From positions 682,001 to 746,000 of the forward strand of contig SMMW01000032.1 in NCBI GenBank assembly GCA_004794655.1: a stretch of DNA of 64,000 nt. Reading direction: 5' to 3'. The notes under the pieces are model-generated. The model was not told where the DNA came from, did no database searches, and saw only the letters and a list, made by a program, of their open reading frames with translations. The DNA is from Marisa cornuarietis. Taxonomy: Eukaryota; Mollusca; Gastropoda; Architaenioglossa; Ampullariidae. A program made the position numbers and the translations under genes. Positions 46,930 through 58,320 of the stretch are shown here, in pieces (position 1 is the first letter of the stretch; each line of letters begins with the position of its first letter).

Positions 46930-47563
46930 TATTTCACAACTTGCACGTGTTAGCTTCTCTTGGGCTTCCCCTGTACTCAGTGCAGCTAAAAATAGATCTG
47001 TCTTTTTCCTTGTCCCACACTACTTTCTCTATGTACCTCCCCTCTGCACGTGCATCAGCTCGGTCTGTCCGCGTCATGCTTACCGTCAACACGACTGGCA
47101 GGTGGTCTGACTCTACTCTATTGTCTACTTTCAGAGACAAAAATATGCCTTCCTCGCACAGATCGTTTGATGCACAAAAGTAATCTAGCAAACTGGACCC
47201 AGCCTGTGAGATAAAGGTCATGCTACTATCTGCATCGAAAAAGCTACAGCCATTAAGAACAGAGCATTCATACAACTGGCACAGCTCAAGTAATTTCCTG
47301 CCAAAGGTGTTGATTACTGGGTCATCTGAAGTCCTCTCAAAAATTATTTCTTCCTCGTCTTTCGAGAATATATATCTTGGGGATATACAATTATTGGACA
47401 TACCAGTTCGTGCGTTCATGTCTCCACACAAAAGGATATAGAAATCTTCTTCCATTTCCCTTAAGTCTGAGAGGCACATTTCTAAAGCATCTACCATCTA
47501 TCTCGTTTGTGGCGTTATAATATGGTGAATCGTACGGTGGTATATAAGTACAAATAGTGGTGA
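46930..47563 (-). pseudogene. LINE AP-endonuclease domain, C-terminal two-thirds
   Basis: This is the domain that nicks target DNA for target-primed reverse transcription. The first visible piece (YIPPYDSPYY and NEIDG, near 47500-47560) is in one frame; the rest (46934-47497, 188 codons) is in another. Conserved points in the second part are GDMNARTG (residues 25-32), SLLDYF near the middle and ESDHLPVVLTV, the last containing the catalytic SDH motif. The N-terminal catalytic residues are missing because the element is truncated. A further shift near 46980-47000 leads into the reverse transcriptase frame. Confidence 0.9.
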
Positions 47564-47580
47564 GAGAAAGAGAGAGAGAG

Positions 47581-47618
<38 letters not shown>
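47562..47618. repeat. (GA)n(GT)n compound microsatellite
   Basis: GA to about 47584, then GT to 47618, directly at the truncated 5' edge of the LINE. Confidence 0.95.
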
Positions 47619-47620
<2 letters not shown>

Positions 47621-49172
47621 CGGCAAAAGTAGACACAGAGAGTCAGAGAAAAACAGATACAATTAAAAAGATTCACACAGACATAAACAAAGAATCAGAC
47701 TTAGACTAAGCATCAAAAACACCCAGACTGCAAACTCCGGCACAAGGATTCCTCCAGTACATCCAGTAGTATTTATGTCAATAATTTCTGTCTACAACCC
47801 ATGTTTTCCTGATTCTAGATAGTAAATGAGCGCGGAGTTCGTGATCATGGTTGAGAGAGAGAGAGAGAGGGGGGGTGGGACTCTAAGGAATACCATTTAA
47901 CACAGGTGTACCTGATATCATGAGGACTTGTCACCACCACAAAGACACTCTTAGACCAAACTGACTCTGACTAAACCGCACTCACTCCCTGTCACTACAA
48001 GGTGGATTGCATCAAGCTTACCCTAGTTTTTGTTTCATTCATTAGTTTAAAGGCAAGAAAAACATATGGAAATGTCCAGAACACCGCGTGCCTCAATACC
48101 TGCAGATAAGCTTCGCTCTGTCGAAAACATTCAGAAATTCTCCAGATTTTTTTTAAGCTTTAGAAAGGAGAATTAATTAATTCGCGCAGCAAAGGAAGAA
48201 AGAAAGAAAAGCACCGGCTTTCTCGTGGTTGGAGAGGAAAGTCACGACATCAAGTGCTGCATCTTAATTTCTGATGGCGGATTCTGTGTTCGACTGGAAG
48301 CCGCAGGCAGACGATGGCTGGCAAGACTCCAACATCGCAGACACCCGCAACAAGGGCTTTAAAATCAGTTTCAGTTAGAATTCAGCCAAAAAGACTTTTG
48401 CTACCCACGTGTCTTATTGAAACCAAAAAGTCGATGCCTACGTCTGAAAAGAACTTTATTGTGAATATTCTCATAATTTAAGCAAGATTTTCCTGTGATC
48501 TGTGATCAGTCCCCTTTAAGATGTGAGTTGACATTGATTGACAACGATAACACATAACACTTTATTTATTTTTGCGGAAATTATACACCACAATTACACT
48601 GGGATGTTAGTCATCCTTCCACTCCACACAAATTGTTCATCCTAGACATATTACCTAATAATTTGAAAGGTATTTAAGATAAAAAATAAAGTTAGACATA
48701 TGTGAGATTAATTATAACAAACAATGAGTGGTGTGATCTAAAAATGATGTATGGAAGAAAACAAAAAGCCACGAAACTATGACTGAAAGGTACTGTTGCA
48801 AAATCCAAAAATCTGTGGCGGAAAATTAGAAGACGAGCTGTTTGCAAGTTATTCCACAGCCACACTTACCATTCACTCTTTAAAAGCATCTAGTCAATCT
48901 TTGTATATATCTCTAACTGCGGAGAAACGTTCTTATCCTTCTATATAGACATTTAGACAGTCTTTCTCTAAGGTTCACAGATTCACAGGTCAACAGTTAA
49001 CCCCGCAGGCAGATTGCAGAACATGGAAAACCACTGAACATCCACGGACATCAAGAAGACTGTAAGTTATCGTCACAACAAACATCGATTTATGAACAGT
49101 TTGGGTTGTCAGAAAGCGGCTGCTCATGTCCAACGCCATTTTAACGGCTAAAATACGTTTTTAAAAAAGTCA
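47619..49172. other. unassigned DNA
   Basis: No gene recognised. A short GA run with G7 lies near 47851-47876. Confidence 0.5.
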
Positions 49173-49426
49173 GGGGCCAGTTGCACAACACGTTTCTAAA
49201 CCTTAAAACTGTTCTAAAGAAGCAAAATCTCTTCTTAGCCATTTTGATGCATTGTAGAAAAACATACAAAAAATTGTACTGACAGGACGGACAGTCAGAC
49301 TTAAACAACTTTATCTTACAGTTTTTAAAAAATCTAAAACTTGGGTGTGCACTTTAAACTAATTATCTAAATAGTGTTAAGGCCTAAAAGTGTTTAAAAT
49401 TAGAAATGTGTTGTGCAACTGGCCCC
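49173..49426. mobile_element. MITE, 254 bp, with terminal inverted repeats
   Basis: It starts GGGGCCAGTTGCACAACAC at 49173 and ends in the exact inverted counterpart GTGTTGTGCAACTGGCCCC at 49426. Similarity continues inward (GTTTCTAA against ATTTCTAA). It has no coding capacity and is AT-rich inside. I see no convincing target duplication (flanks GTCA and AGAC), so the superfamily is left open. Confidence 0.88.
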
Positions 49427-50845
49427 AGACCGGAAGAGCAATCGTTCTTTATGATGGATTTTGTACTCCAGTCCTCGGTAATGCATGGTGTGATCTTGAG
49501 CAGAAGCTGTTTCTTCATCCATTCCCGATGGGAGAAAGTTTGTGGTTGTGACAAGTCAAGATGATGGCTAGTTGTTGGGTTAGTTGTTACTTTTCTTGGG
49601 TGGGCTTTTACCAGAATGCCCTAGACAAGGTTTAAATCATTTCAGCCAATTTTAATTAATAGGTTTTTTTATTTTCTATCCCTTCGATTGAGATTTCACT
49701 TTCAAGAATCCTGTCATTATTGAGAGACCAACCAACATGCAGGTCAGTATAAACAGAGAAACTGGCCCGGGACATGCAGAGAGACAGAAATCAGCAGACA
49801 TGCTGGCAGACAGACAAGGACAGAAATATTAAGTAGGAGGGAAATATTTCCAGAGGGTGATGGATGGAGATGGTCAGACTGATGCTCAAAGCACCCGGTG
49901 ATCCGATTTACCCCCCACCCACCCCGATCAATGATTTATGTTGTGTCTGCTCGTGTCATACGTTTGTTAGTCACTCATCTCATTATGGGAAGACTTTCTC
50001 ACCTGGTACCTGCACGAATCACCAGTTTCGATGGAGGGTAGGGAGGAGACCTGTAAATAAACATCTTAGCTCTCTCTTTTCTCATGCAGTATTCAGAAAG
50101 TTACCGTTCAATGCAGCTACTCATTTGTGATCATTACTCTTGTTAATACACTGTTCGTAGAATTACATGATGTTTTTTTAAATGTATGAGATCACGAACG
50201 GAAAAAAACAAGATGAAAGCGTGTATAATAGCGAGGTTTTCAAACCAATGGAAACAACTGTAAAATTAGTCTGTAAATAAAGCGGGTGTGCAGCCTGACA
50301 AATAACAGATGTTTGTAGTGACTGGTAACATTTCTCAAACTCACTTAGTGTGGGTGGCCACAAGCACTGCGCCTCTGAGCAAACCCTCGACTGACATTCT
50401 TTACCTGACTGCACCCCTGGGCTAATAGACGACTAATAGAGAACTAATAGAAGACTAATCGAGGGCCAGTACAACCACTAAATCCGTCTCCAGCTTTACC
50501 CATGAGGCGCTGGGGAGGAAGAGAAGTCTGTTATTGTGGTAGACGAAGTCTTTTATCTCCGCCATTTCGAGTTTGTTGTGTAGTTTTTTACATTCATCTT
50601 TCATACCTTTCTGTCCCATAATAATTGTCAGGTTGTGGAGTTTGTATAGAATCTGGACAGTAATTTGTTTTGGTGTGGTTGTAAAGTTGGGCATGAGACT
50701 GATTTGATGATACTGAGGAGGTTCTGTTCTTTATTTTAAGGCCAACCATCGCAGGGGGTTAAGACTCCTGCAGACAGTAAAAAAGATGAAGAAGTGAGAA
50801 GACTTTCCTGGATAGTTTTAAATTAGAAACTGGATAACGGGTGTG

Positions 50846-50906
50846 GTTTTGGTTGGTCGGTCGGTCGGTCGGTCGGTCGGTTGGTTGGTTGGTTGGTTGG
50901 TTGGTT
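50846..50906. repeat. (GGTC)n(GGTT)n compound microsatellite
   Basis: About six GGTC units followed by seven GGTT units. The block structure suggests a point mutation that then spread by slippage. Confidence 0.95.
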
Positions 50907-52896
50907 AGCTAGATTCTTGACGGGTGGACTGGCAGATTAGCTCAGAGACTTACCAGGTGCAAGCGTCAATATGTCGTACAGTGTAGAACATTTATCTGTC
51001 ACTGTCATAACAGGCAGATAATAAAAAATCTGTCCCATCTCAGCAGGGCACGAGGGATTCTGTTCTTTGTTTCCAGCTTTTCTGCTTCATTAGTCTGATG
51101 GTAAAACAAGACGGAAATCATTTTGGGAAAAGGGTCGAAACAAAAGGGTGTTGCTCTGAATTCTACCCGTATAGTGTTCAGTGTATTAAGGTATTGAGAT
51201 GTTTAGTTATATATATATATATAGGGGATTTTTTTTAACAAAGTTATCAGTTCGAGGCAGATAATGCGATTTAATACTATTTCCCTAAGGAAACAGAAAG
51301 GAAAGAAACACGTTCTTGAAGAATGTGTGGCTGTTCGAAAACAAGATACACATGTGTGCGGGACTGCGGGTGTGTAACTCTACATCTCTTCATGTAGGTG
51401 CTGGTGCTTTGTAAAGTAGAAATACCAAAAATATCGAAGAAGAAAAATCATCAAAGTATAATTCCAAGGAATTAATACTCAATAGTCACTCGTGGTGGCG
51501 CTGACCATCAGACGGTGAGAGCCCACAACACACAATCAAACTGTCACGTGACTCAGGTTTCGCATCCCACTGGAGGCCAGTCGCTCAGTTTGCAGACGAG
51601 GTCTCTATGGAGATGGCCAAACAGCAGCCCACTCTCGCCAGACATTCTGGCATTGTCGTGAGCCTTCCTCCTCCCCTTATCGACACACCACGTGCTTATC
51701 TCCCTCGCCATGGAAGTAAAAGTTCTATTCACCATCAGGCGCAGAGGCTCTCGGCTCCCGGCGATGTACAGCGATGTACGATGATGTACTGCCACCCGCC
51801 GCTTCCTTCGGTCAGTCGCAGTCGCAGTTTATTAGCGGCACCTCCAACCCATTCAGCAACAATCACAAATCTCTGATTATCCGATATGCGGAAAAGCTGC
51901 CTGGTCACTGATGGCTGCATCAAAACTTTCGAGAACTTTTGTAAATGACTTGGCACGATGGAGGAGCTCCGAGTCTGGAATAGAGACCCACCCACCCCTT
52001 ACCCTCCACCTCTCCCTCACCCATCCAGCTCTGTCTGCTGCTTTTGATATTTAAGTGATGAATGTGATTTTGATATTAAGGAAAGCTGCTGCACTCATGG
52101 AAGGAAACACGCAAGTGATATTATCAGGAGAAGAGAAATTTGTCTGCTTGTCGTATGGCATTGGGGTGTACACCCCTCTACCATTGACATTAGACTTTAT
52201 GAACATAACTGATGGAACCAGAAACTGAGAGACTGGGACTCCTAAATAGTGGTCAGGACCTTGGACTGGCTGCTACTAGTAAGACATATATTATATATTA
52301 TGTATGAAACCGAATATATAAAAACCTAAATCCATTTAAACAGCATTATAACAACTAGAAGATAATTCTGTAAAAGAGGACGAGAAATGATATAAAAAGA
52401 AGTGATGAAATAAAGGAATAAAATTGATAAAAGAAACGAATTCCATCACTTGGTTAATTGAAGTTTAAATCTATGTTCCGGGGTCTGTGTATCACTGCAA
52501 TGTTGGACAAAGGTGTCGGGATGAAACAGAAGCATGTTTACCTGTCAGCAGACACGTGACCTGGAGCAAGAAGCTTCATCCCAGCTGCTCAGAATAGAAC
52601 TCTGGAGATCTGTTATCACTTGACTGTAAGCCCTGAGGTATCCAGGTTAAAGAATGTAAATTAAATTAGTGCTCAATTTGGGTGGGGGTGGATTTAGGGG
52701 GGTTCTACTGATGTAGGTTGCTTAGATTTTTGTGAGGTACTCTTGAGGCTGCTTCACGGGTGCAGAGAAATATTCGTATACAGGTTGAAGCTCAAGAGCT
52801 CAGCAAAGAGCGGAGGTGGACACACACACACCCCCTTGGACATGCTGGGGGGAAACATGGGAGGAAGAGAGGAAGTGTGAATGCTGCGGCAGCAAC

Positions 52897-52941
52897 AATA
52901 ATAATAATAATAACAACAACAACAACAACAGCAACAACAAA
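52897..52941. repeat. (AAT)n(AAC)n microsatellite
   Basis: AAT units followed by AAC units with one AGC interruption. Confidence 0.93.
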
Positions 52942-54039
52942 AGAAAAAGTACCATGAAACAGAGAGTGGATCCAGGTGCAGGTGTCAGCAAACTCACGAT
53001 GGCTGCCGAGGGATTGCGGGGAGGGGAGGAGGACAGGGACTGAAGGTGGAGGCAGCTACTCATCAGTGTATGACCCTGACATCAGGTATAATGAGATTTA
53101 AGGGAGCGTGGAGTCCTTCTCATCCACTTCCATGTGCAAACTAATTTTCAAACCCACACTGTCACAGCTGCGGGTCTTGAAATCTAATTTCGTGTTTCGA
53201 TGTCCCGCCATGAAGAACGATGCACACGTGCTGCCATGTCTTTATAACTAGTTCTTCTGAACATCTGTGCATGGTGTTACAAGGTATTATCTTTAAGTTT
53301 GTGATCATACAGTCTTGGAACCAAACTATACCCAGGTGAATAGCAGTTAAAAAGGAAGATTTTGTCTTTCGACTTTTCTCTTTGTCCAGGACTTTATCAA
53401 AATGCATTAAATGGATCAAGAGATAAAGCTTTAGTAATTACTCGTTATTTGTTCATTATGATTAATTATATTTGAAATATATTTAGTCACATTTTAACTC
53501 TCTTTTAGCTAAATTCCAGTTAAATGTATATATAATAGATATATTTTCCTAACTTCTGCTCATATTTTTGTGAGGTTTTGATCCCTGTATTGAATAATTT
53601 CTAGGTGGATGCCCATATATATATATATATAGAGAGAGAGATCTTTCTATATTTGTTCCTATTTGTTGACTGGCTGAATAATATAGACCTGCCCTTCAAA
53701 CAATGATATGCAATAACTTTTCATATTCTTATACTCGGTTTGCTTAATCACACGACAGGAGAAATAATTACAAGGATGTCACGTGATCTCTGGAAGTAAA
53801 ATGCAAAGTTTTCAAGCTTTGACGAGTCCTACGCGAATTCCAGACTCACCTCCTCACCCTAAAAGAAAGATGAATTTTCGTGACAGCAGAAGATAAAGAC
53901 ACAGGTGATGATGGGTCCACCATCTTGATTTAGAGTTGTCCTGTCATTTCAGTTTGGCGATGCCAGAGATTATGGCAAGATAACGATTGGCTATGGAGAT
54001 TCCCATTTCTGCAAAGGGAGCTGGTTTTCGAACAAATTT

Positions 54040-54235
54040 CAAAAGCGGTTGCTGAAGACTGCCATGCAAATGAGGCTGTTTATAGTCTGCTGCAGGGTCC
54101 GGCAGAGGGCGTCATTTTGATGACTAATGGCGAGGTGAGTTGTGCTCCTGGCCCTGTGCGGATAATTCAACAGGCGCCATTCTCTGCCCTTTCGTCTCCC
54201 CCGTCAAAATGATTCATGAATGTTTAGCTAAAAGT
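54040..54235. promoter_or_regulatory. possible conserved non-coding block
   Basis: Unique balanced-composition sequence with CATGCAAATGAGG (octamer core), GATTATGG-like and TTTATAG words and no repeat structure. Regulatory status is a guess from appearance. Confidence 0.12.
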
Positions 54236-54648
54236 TAAAAGTAGTTGGAAACTATTCAGTACGATTTCAAGTTGTTCTAAAAGTTTTGGATGTTGAATAG
54301 TTGATTATTTCGATCTTTCCCTTCGTCGCTGCTCCAACATTGGTGGACTGATTGAACCCCTGGTGGTCCGATGATGAACATTAGAACCAACGAGCGCTCA
54401 CAGGACTTTGTGTTTCCGACCATTCAGAGCTTTTATCACCACTAAACAGGAGTTTTTTTGTACATTGCGCATTATTCTTCTCCACAATTTGGACAAGCAA
54501 ACAATGTTTGCAACCACAACATTAATTTGTTCGTTAAAATGTGTAATCTTGTTATCTAGTCCAATAATCACTTCGCTAGATGTAGTCGATAATATTGACG
54601 ATGGATTATTCGTCAGCTGATTTGACTATTTTTATTTATTGTTTCGCT

Positions 54649-55060
54649 ACCATCAAGATTCAAGATTCATCGAGATTCTTTATTCTGTCACCTTCTTAGG
54701 GGTATTGAGAAATTAGAAATATATCCAAACATATTCACGCATATTCCTATCATTACATATAGTATCTCTCATTCACATACACTCACTGGTTGGTATATGT
54801 AGAGTTGGTAAAAATGAACAAAAAACAAAATAAAAAAAAACAGTAGCAGAAAAAAATTCCTTGTATCATCCACTCATTCTTTCCTTCGTCCACCCTCTTC
54901 GTGTATAGCTAGATATGTAGCCAAGTAGATTAAAGCATATGAACACGTGCACCCAATATTAGAAGAAATTGAAATAATAGGAAGAAAGTAGTCTTTGAAC
55001 ATCCGTTCTGGTCTGGCCTTATAAAGCTGACAGTTTGAAAAAAAAGATATACACCGCATT
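54649..55060 (-). pseudogene. LINE 3' end: last codons plus 3' UTR
   Basis: On the minus strand from 55059, a short frame contains CQLYKARPERMFKDYFLP and then SNIG. This resembles the R-x2-R-x4-F-x-P ending of many LINE ORF2 proteins. A ~330-bp AT-rich tail follows and ends in GAATCTTGAATCTTGATGG-type repeats at 54650-54665. The 3' tail style resembles that of the LINE at 44.2 kb but the sequences differ. The rest of the element is absent. Confidence 0.45.
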
Positions 55061-55713
55061 TGTGTGTAAGTATGTATTAACTGAGCTATACTAGCACCCT
55101 GTGTGCACTATCTTGGAGCACCACTCACGAGACTTCACTTACTTTATTCATCCAATAATCAACGAGGTCTTGAAAATTTTTCGGAGGGATCTGCCCTCTA
55201 ATGCAGCCTCTTAGCGCATTTTTTTTTTTTGCTTTGCTTTGAATATACAAGGGGTTTTCTTCCTGCCTTAGTGTCTGTATTCATCCACTGCTTCACAATA
55301 GTCGCCTCACCAGCCTTCACACCCATCCCCCCCCCCGTCTCTCTCCTCCCTTCACTTATCTATTCATGGCTCACCGCCTGCCTCTCCCTCAAGCCCCCTT
55401 CTTAGCGAGGATTGCCAGTAGATTTGCTGACACAGAAGTCGACGTTTGCTTTCTCGGGGGTGTCGGGGGGTGGGGGGGACAAGAACTCGCATGGCCGCGG
55501 GTCTGTTTTTGTTCAACTGAAATGGGCGCAACAAGTTCTTTCGCAATGCCTACTGGTCCCGGAGACTGCTAACATCTCATTTCCAAGAAGAGGTGGAACG
55601 TGTGCTGCAAGGCAAGTAGGAAAGTTTTGCCAACGAAAATGTAATCCGAGAAACTAACAGACGGAACGAAAGATTTAGAGTGAAGCGTGCATGCGTGCGT
55701 ATGTATGTTTGTG

Positions 55714-55715
<2 letters not shown>

Positions 55716-55762
<47 letters not shown>
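55716..55762. repeat. (GT)n microsatellite
   Basis: About 23 GT units. Confidence 0.97.
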
Positions 55763-55763
<1 letters not shown>

Positions 55764-58274
55764 CGCATCTCACTGTGTTGCACAGGACAAGTGCCCTACG
55801 ATGAACTCTTCTGGGTGAGCATCGATTCGAAGATGATACGGCAGACGCGCCGTGCGCGGGGAAGCTTCCAGAAGCTGTTGTTCCCGCTCAGAGAAGTGAT
55901 TTATATTGTCCTGCAAGGATGTCAGTGTGAGAGATATACCCCCCCCACTCTCTCTCTCTCTCTCATCCTGTCCACACAGCCACACAATCCTCTGCCTACG
56001 CAGCAGGATCCTCGCAACGACCAACGGATGCTGTGTCCTCGAAACACTACGATGGAGCGAAAATTAAACTGGGAGAGAGGCAAGGAGCTATTACTGGTCT
56101 TGCTTTGTCCTCCTTGATTGTCTATGCCCTGTCATTAAGCTGATGGAAGCTGTGGGCTCGCATACCTTAGAGTCCGGAATCCTTCGCCTTTTGAATCATT
56201 GTCATTGAAGGATGCTTTTTAAGATGTCTACTCAATCATATTGCTTCTGAAGAGGAATCATCCTAAATCATGTTAAGAGTCTGCTGTAAGAGTGTTCGTG
56301 CTAGGCCAGAAATGTTTGGCTTGTTTTCTTGATTCTTCCACGTTGGACTCATTTCTCCTGTCTTTACACTCACCTTCACACTTCTTTCTATCTTCAGTGT
56401 ATGTTCATTCGTACTTCTAGGACCGCAAGGTACAGGTTAAAGTCTTTGACAGACAGAAAGTAAACGAGACGAAAGATGTAACAACAAAAAATCACTGAAT
56501 GGCTCGCTAATTCACTTTTCACCAAACGCTTGGGTACAAGTAAAAGATTCTTCAATGATTTGCCTCAAGATTACTCTTTCATTTATACCGAAGCATTTAA
56601 TGGATCAGAAGAACTGTTGTTGTTGTTGTTGTTGAGTGGTGGAGGTGGTGCTAGTGATGTTTTCGCAGATTTTCTCTTCCCACTCATTTGCACGAATCTC
56701 ATGACCAGACCCTGCGCCCTCCCTTTGCCCCCCCCCCCTGGAACCTAACGTGGCAGAAACGCATTCTCTTAATGAAAAACAAAATCACGAAAAGTAATTG
56801 TCCCAGGGTACCGCGATGTCGGCAGAAGCCCAGCTTGCGATAGAACCCTCGCAACACACGTTACCGAGCGTCAGCAGGGACTGAGGGCGACGTCAGTCTG
56901 ACATGTAGCCGCCACACACGCCACGGCCTGCAGCCACCAAACTACAACGACTACCGCACAATTGCCGCCCTCGGTGTGAAGGCAGCACACAGGACATGCC
57001 ATATCGTACCGGAATTTTACATGCTTTTTTTTTAGAGACTAGTGTCTGGACCACGCAATATCTTGTCATAAGGAATTATTTTTACGGTGTTGTATCGACT
57101 TTATGCGATTGACTTTATACCTGACATTATTTATTTAAAATATTCGTCTTTGTAATTATCTTGTTTGTATGTAATATTTAAAAAAAAAATTATGATGTGT
57201 CAGAGACCTAAACTACTTCTATAAAAGACTGCGTTTGTGGGCGTGTGTGTTTGTGTGTGTTTGTGTTTGCGTCTGTGTGCTTGAGCGCGTGCGTTCGTGT
57301 GTGTGTGCATCTGTGTGCGTGTGCTTCTGTTGTCTTTGCACGTGTTTGTGCGTATATTTATTATTGTAACTGTAAGTTTGTGTTCTTTCTTGTACACGTA
57401 GGTATCAATGTCAGAATTTTGTGTCTACCCGCTGTTGCTAGCGGTACAACCCACGGGTCAAGAGGTGAACAACACAGACGTCATGGCTGTACATGGAAAC
57501 GCTTGCGTTCTCAAGGCATCAGCCAATGGGAGAGCTGGGATTCGAAATATCTGTGTAGAGAGGTGATGCCCCGAGTTTTACCTCCTTCTGTGAACAATGA
57601 TGTTGTTTGTAGACGTGTATTTCGAGAACGGAATGGAGTATTCATCAAGATTTCATGAAACAAGAAAGTTTTATCCAATCACTAGAAAAAATAGGCAACC
57701 CAGTGCCCACAAAACAGTGAGTCCCAGACTGACATTGCGGTGCAATGAATCAACTTCAAACTTGTAGAGGACAGACTTACTGGAAACAAAACGAAATAAA
57801 ATACTTTACATGACTGTACTTAACACGACAGACAGTAAATAACGATTCCTTCGGTTGATTGGAGGTTTGAGAATGATGTGTATAAAAGCAAACTATCCTG
57901 ACAACTGAGCACGCGCAGTCCGCTCTCTTGTACTACTGGTTTTTTGCCGTTGCGTCAGAGAAAACTAAATGATGGATAACTTCTAGCCAAGTGTCAGACA
58001 ACTCCACCAAGCGAAAGGAGGAAATGTTTACCAAAGGGAGTCTACGGTGAAGAGAGAGGAGAGTCTTCCAAGCATAGCGAATACGAATCGATGGCAGAGT
58101 TTGTGGGACCAGCTTTGCATGTTTGTCGAGAAAACGAGGCTTTGCAGGAGGCTGACTAGCATTAGGATAAGCTGGTGGCCGACTCCATGGTGGCTGCACC
58201 ACGCCCGCCACTAGAGGTGCCAGCCGGTGCTCTTCACAGCCCCAGGCTCACGCCATCCAAATCCTGCGGTTGTG

Positions 58275-58320
58275 CCTCTCGGTCCATTTGCAAATTAAGT
58301 ATCACGTGAGTGACAGGTGA
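58275..58320. promoter_or_regulatory. octamer and E-box cluster, possible regulatory site
   Basis: ATTTGCAAAT (a palindromic octamer), ATCACGTGAG (a CACGTG E-box core) and ACAGGTGA lie within 45 bp. Clustering of three known factor-type words is suggestive but unproven. Confidence 0.18.

Larger units (their letters stand above)
44171..47563 (-). mobile_element. non-LTR retrotransposon (LINE), 5'-truncated, ~3.4 kb
   Basis: The best-preserved element here. Reading on the minus strand from 47563: partial AP-type endonuclease, reverse transcriptase, a C-terminal Cys/His domain, then a ~330-bp 3' UTR ending in TTCGAGTTCGAG-like repeats at 44171-44185. About three to four frameshifts separate long open segments and few stops occur, so decay is modest. 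The 5' end, including the first part of the endonuclease, is missing and abuts a GA/GT microsatellite at 47562. No ORF1 is present. The clade is uncertain. Confidence 0.93.
49427..54648. other. unassigned DNA
   Basis: No supported gene in about 5.2 kb, apart from the tetranucleotide and trinucleotide tracts annotated below and short TA runs at 51211-51223 and 53616-53629. Confidence 0.5.
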
